Source: Janthinobacterium sp. B9-8 (lineage in GTDB: Bacteria > Pseudomonadota > Gammaproteobacteria > Burkholderiales > Chitinibacteraceae). Taken from it: DNA of 64,000 nucleotides. The notes below the pieces were generated by a model. The model made no database searches, was not told the DNA's origin, and was given only the letters and a program-made list of their open reading frames with translations. The DNA lies in NCBI RefSeq assembly GCF_000969645.2, contig NZ_CP014222.1:3661740-3725739 (forward strand), read 5' to 3'. Shown piece by piece: positions 62,104 through 64,000 of the stretch (its first letter is position 1; every line of letters starts with the position of its first letter). Both the position numbers and the translations under genes were made by a program.

Positions 62104-63045
62104 CTAAGCTGGTAGCGCAAAACCAAAAGCCTCTTCAAAACGAGCGGCCAATACTTCACGGCTGATCTCGTGATTTTGCCCGCCTTTAAAGCCAATTTTG
62201 ATACTACCAAGCAACGAAGCAAGCCGACCCGCCGCAGGCCAATCCCAACCTTGGCTAATGCCATATAAAAGCCCCGCACGATAGGCATCACCGCAGCCTG
62301 TTGGATCAAGCACTTCGCTAGCCGCCACCGCAGGAATGTCGTGGCAAATGCCATCGATATAAATCTTAGAGCCTTCACCGCCCAGAGTAACAATCAGCAC
62401 CCGCACCGCTTTTTTTAAGCCTTCTATGCTCAGGCCCGTGGTGTTCAACACCATTTCCAGCTCGTAATCATTCACCGTTAGATAACTTGCCAAGGAAATC
62501 ATGCGTAGCAGCTCATCTTTGCTAAACATCGGCAAGCCTTGGCCCGGATCAAACACAAAGGGGATGCCCGCCTCAGCTAATTGCTCGCAATGCTCTTGCA
62601 TACCCTGCTTACCATCAGGCGAAATAATCGCCAGCCCGATAGAGGCTTTCACATCGGCCACCCGGTTTAAATGCGAAAAGCTCATCGCCCCCGGATGAAA
62701 AGCATTGATCTGGTTATCGTCCAGATCGGTCGTTAAAAAGCATTGCCCAGTAAACGTGTTGGCCACTTCCTGAATGCTGTCGCGGCGAATACCCAGCGTA
62801 TCGAGGCGCTCTGCATAGGGGGCAAAATCGCAACCTGCTGTTGCCATAATCTGCGGATCTCCCCCTAACATTTTCAGGCTATAGGCGATATTGCCTGCGC
62901 AACCGCCAAATTCCCGACGCATTTCCGGCACCATAAACGACACCGAAAGCATATGAATTTTTTCTGGCAGGATATGATTCTTAAAACGATCAGGAAACAC
63001 CATGATCGTGTCGTAAGCCATAGAACCGCAGATCAAAACAGCCAT
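62104..63045 (-). CDS. PfkB family carbohydrate/nucleoside kinase
   Basis: A 313-residue sugar kinase starting MAVLICGSMAYDTIMVFPDR. PfkB signature 2 DPTGCGDAYRAGLLYG contains the catalytic Asp and the anion-hole glycine set. FGGCAGNIAYSLKMLGGDP matches the substrate-side N-terminal signature, and AFHPGAMSFSH and LTVNDYELEMVL follow. It is most like adenosine kinase/ribokinase-type enzymes of proteobacteria, but substrate cannot be fixed. Divergent from the sugar-binding protein at 63372. Confidence 0.88.
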   Translation of the reverse strand: MAVLICGSMAYDTIMVFPDRFKNHILPEKIHMLSVSFMVPEMRREFGGCAGNIAYSLKMLGGDPQIMATAGCDFAPYAERLDTLGIRRDSIQEVANTFTGQCFLTTDLDDNQINAFHPGAMSFSHLNRVADVKASIGLAIISPDGKQGMQEHCEQLAEAGIPFVFDPGQGLPMFSKDELLRMISLASYLTVNDYELEMVLNTTGLSIEGLKKAVRVLIVTLGGEGSKIYIDGICHDIPAVAASEVLDPTGCGDAYRAGLLYGISQGWDWPAAGRLASLLGSIKIGFKGGQNHEISREVLAARFEEAFGFALPA

Positions 63046-63371
63046 CGTTTCATACCTCGCTTAGGGTTGGCGATCGGGAATAAATTGAAAAACGATATTT
63101 GAAATTAAGCCTATCCATTATGCGCAATGAATGAGCGCCACTCACTATGGCCTTAAAACAGAAAACTGGCTAAAACAATGATTGAATACGAGCGAATACT
63201 GGGGATATTTGCAACAGAATATGACGAGTTTCTACACCTTATCAATCACAGAGGTAAGGCATTTTCATACACAAATAAAGTATATTTATTCACACTCTAA
63301 AAAAGCAGCACAGTTTCACAATGCTCAATGTTGGCCAGTGGTAATGGCCCTATACTTAGGAGGGGATAGCG
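63046..63371. other. Control region kinase / sugar-binding protein
   Basis: 326 bases, without a convincing gene. AGGAGGGGAT lies just before the ATG at 63372. A plus-strand frame that begins at 63182 overlaps the real gene and has no recognisable content. Confidence 0.5.
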
Positions 63372-64000
63372 ATGAAGAAAAAATTGATTGCCAGTGCAAT
63401 GGCAGCAGCTGCCGTATTAAGCACTTCGACTGTTTTTGCTGCAGAGAAAGTAAAGCTAGAAGTTTGGACCATGAGTATGGCACCTAAATTCAACCACTAT
63501 TTTACAAATCTCACCAGCCAATTTAATCAGAAAAACCCCAATTTGGAAGCCATTTGGGTCGATATGAACTGGGATCAGATTCAGCCAAAGCTGATCGCTG
63601 CGATTGCAGCCGGCAATCCGCCTGCCTTAGTAAACTTCAATGTACCTTGGGTACACGATTTTGCCCGCCAGGGAAATATCCTGCCGCTGGATGAATATCT
63701 GGGCGCAGATAAAAACCTATATCAGGCCAATGCGCTCAATGATGTCACTTATAAAGGGAAAATCTACGCCTTTCCTTGGTATAACTCTGTTTCTGTAATT
63801 GCCTATAATAAAGAGCTATTTGATAAAGCCGGTATTAAAACAGCGCCAAAAAACTTTGATGAATTACTAGCTCAAGCCAAGACCATTACTGAAAAAACAA
63901 AAATCCCTGCTTTTGCCCCTAAATTATCGGCAGAAAGCGGCGGTAGTTTTATTAACTGGTTTTACTACGCAGGCCTGCCTGTAATTGAAAATGGCAAAGC
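63372..64000 (+). CDS. Sugar ABC transporter substrate-binding protein, partial
   Basis: The first 209 codons of a family 1 (MalE/UgpB-like) solute-binding protein that runs off the right edge. Signal peptide MKKKLIASAMAAAAVLSTST, then LEVWTMSMAPKFNHYFTNLT, IAAIAAGNPPALVNFNVPWV and VIAYNKELFDKAGIKTAPKN, which are the family's N-terminal lobes. AGGAGG ribosome site is ideal. The ABC permeases probably follow to the right; the sugar is unknown. Confidence 0.9.
   Translation, partial: MKKKLIASAMAAAAVLSTSTVFAAEKVKLEVWTMSMAPKFNHYFTNLTSQFNQKNPNLEAIWVDMNWDQIQPKLIAAIAAGNPPALVNFNVPWVHDFARQGNILPLDEYLGADKNLYQANALNDVTYKGKIYAFPWYNSVSVIAYNKELFDKAGIKTAPKNFDELLAQAKTITEKTKIPAFAPKLSAESGGSFINWFYYAGLPVIENGK

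Noticed and set aside
63182..63487. 101-codon frame before the sugar-binding protein
   Set aside because: It overlaps the well-supported gene at 63372 in another frame and has no recognisable content.

Overview
The window looks like chromosomal DNA of a motile, facultatively respiring betaproteobacterium. The protein families, the gene order of the aa3-type cytochrome oxidase cluster (with a DUF2189 neighbour, a DUF2970 protein and a twin-transmembrane DUF2909 protein) and a Chromobacteriaceae-like second flagellar cluster suggest the Neisseriales (an Iodobacter or Chromobacterium relative). This is inference; no marker gene in the window fixes the genus.

Layout. Positions 1-28198 are one large flagellar locus: fliJ(partial)IHGFE on the minus strand, fliMNPQR-flhB-flhA divergent on the plus strand, then on the minus strand a FliK-like gene, a short flagellin, a periplasmic solute-binding protein, a LafW-like hook-associated candidate, and flgLKJIHGFEDCB. 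flgA lies on the plus strand, and a free-standing FlgJ-type muramidase, flgN and flgM lie on the minus strand. Gene order, a small single flagellin, a FliM without the usual CheY-binding N terminus and the absence of chemotaxis genes point to a lateral (Laf/Flag-2 type) flagellum. Cap, stator and regulator genes are not in the window and may lie left of fliJ. 28315-28709 is a run of four initiator tRNA-fMet genes with an excellent sigma70 promoter and a terminator.

28834-38442 is an aerobic respiration block: DUF2189 membrane protein, CoxB fused to cytochrome c, CoxA, a 31-residue membrane protein, Cox11, DUF2970, CoxC, DUF2909, SURF1, an assembly-associated protein, CtaA and CtaB (heme A synthesis). 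uppP follows. 39509-41929 is ubiU-ubiV-ubiT for oxygen-independent ubiquinone synthesis, preceded by a well-placed FNR-type box. The cell is therefore equipped both for oxygen respiration and for keeping its quinone pool without oxygen.

42368-52124 is a mixed region: short-form 6-phosphogluconate dehydrogenase, an NHL-repeat lipoprotein with a long Thr-Pro tract, an M13 metallopeptidase, three AIM24 paralogues plus a TerB-like protein, a DEAD-box helicase and an orphan solute-binding protein. 52282-58093 is a dipeptide ABC transporter operon (dppABCDF). 58633-61922 is a secreted nuclease and a PEP-CTERM protein that are translationally coupled. The right end has a PfkB-family kinase and the start of a sugar-binding ABC protein.

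Intergenic gaps are unusually rich in dispersed repeats of at least four families. The most striking single event is an imperfect 149-bp tandem duplication at the flhB-flhA junction that creates an extra 50-codon hybrid reading frame. The best regulatory find is the predicted anaerobic promoter of ubiUVT.
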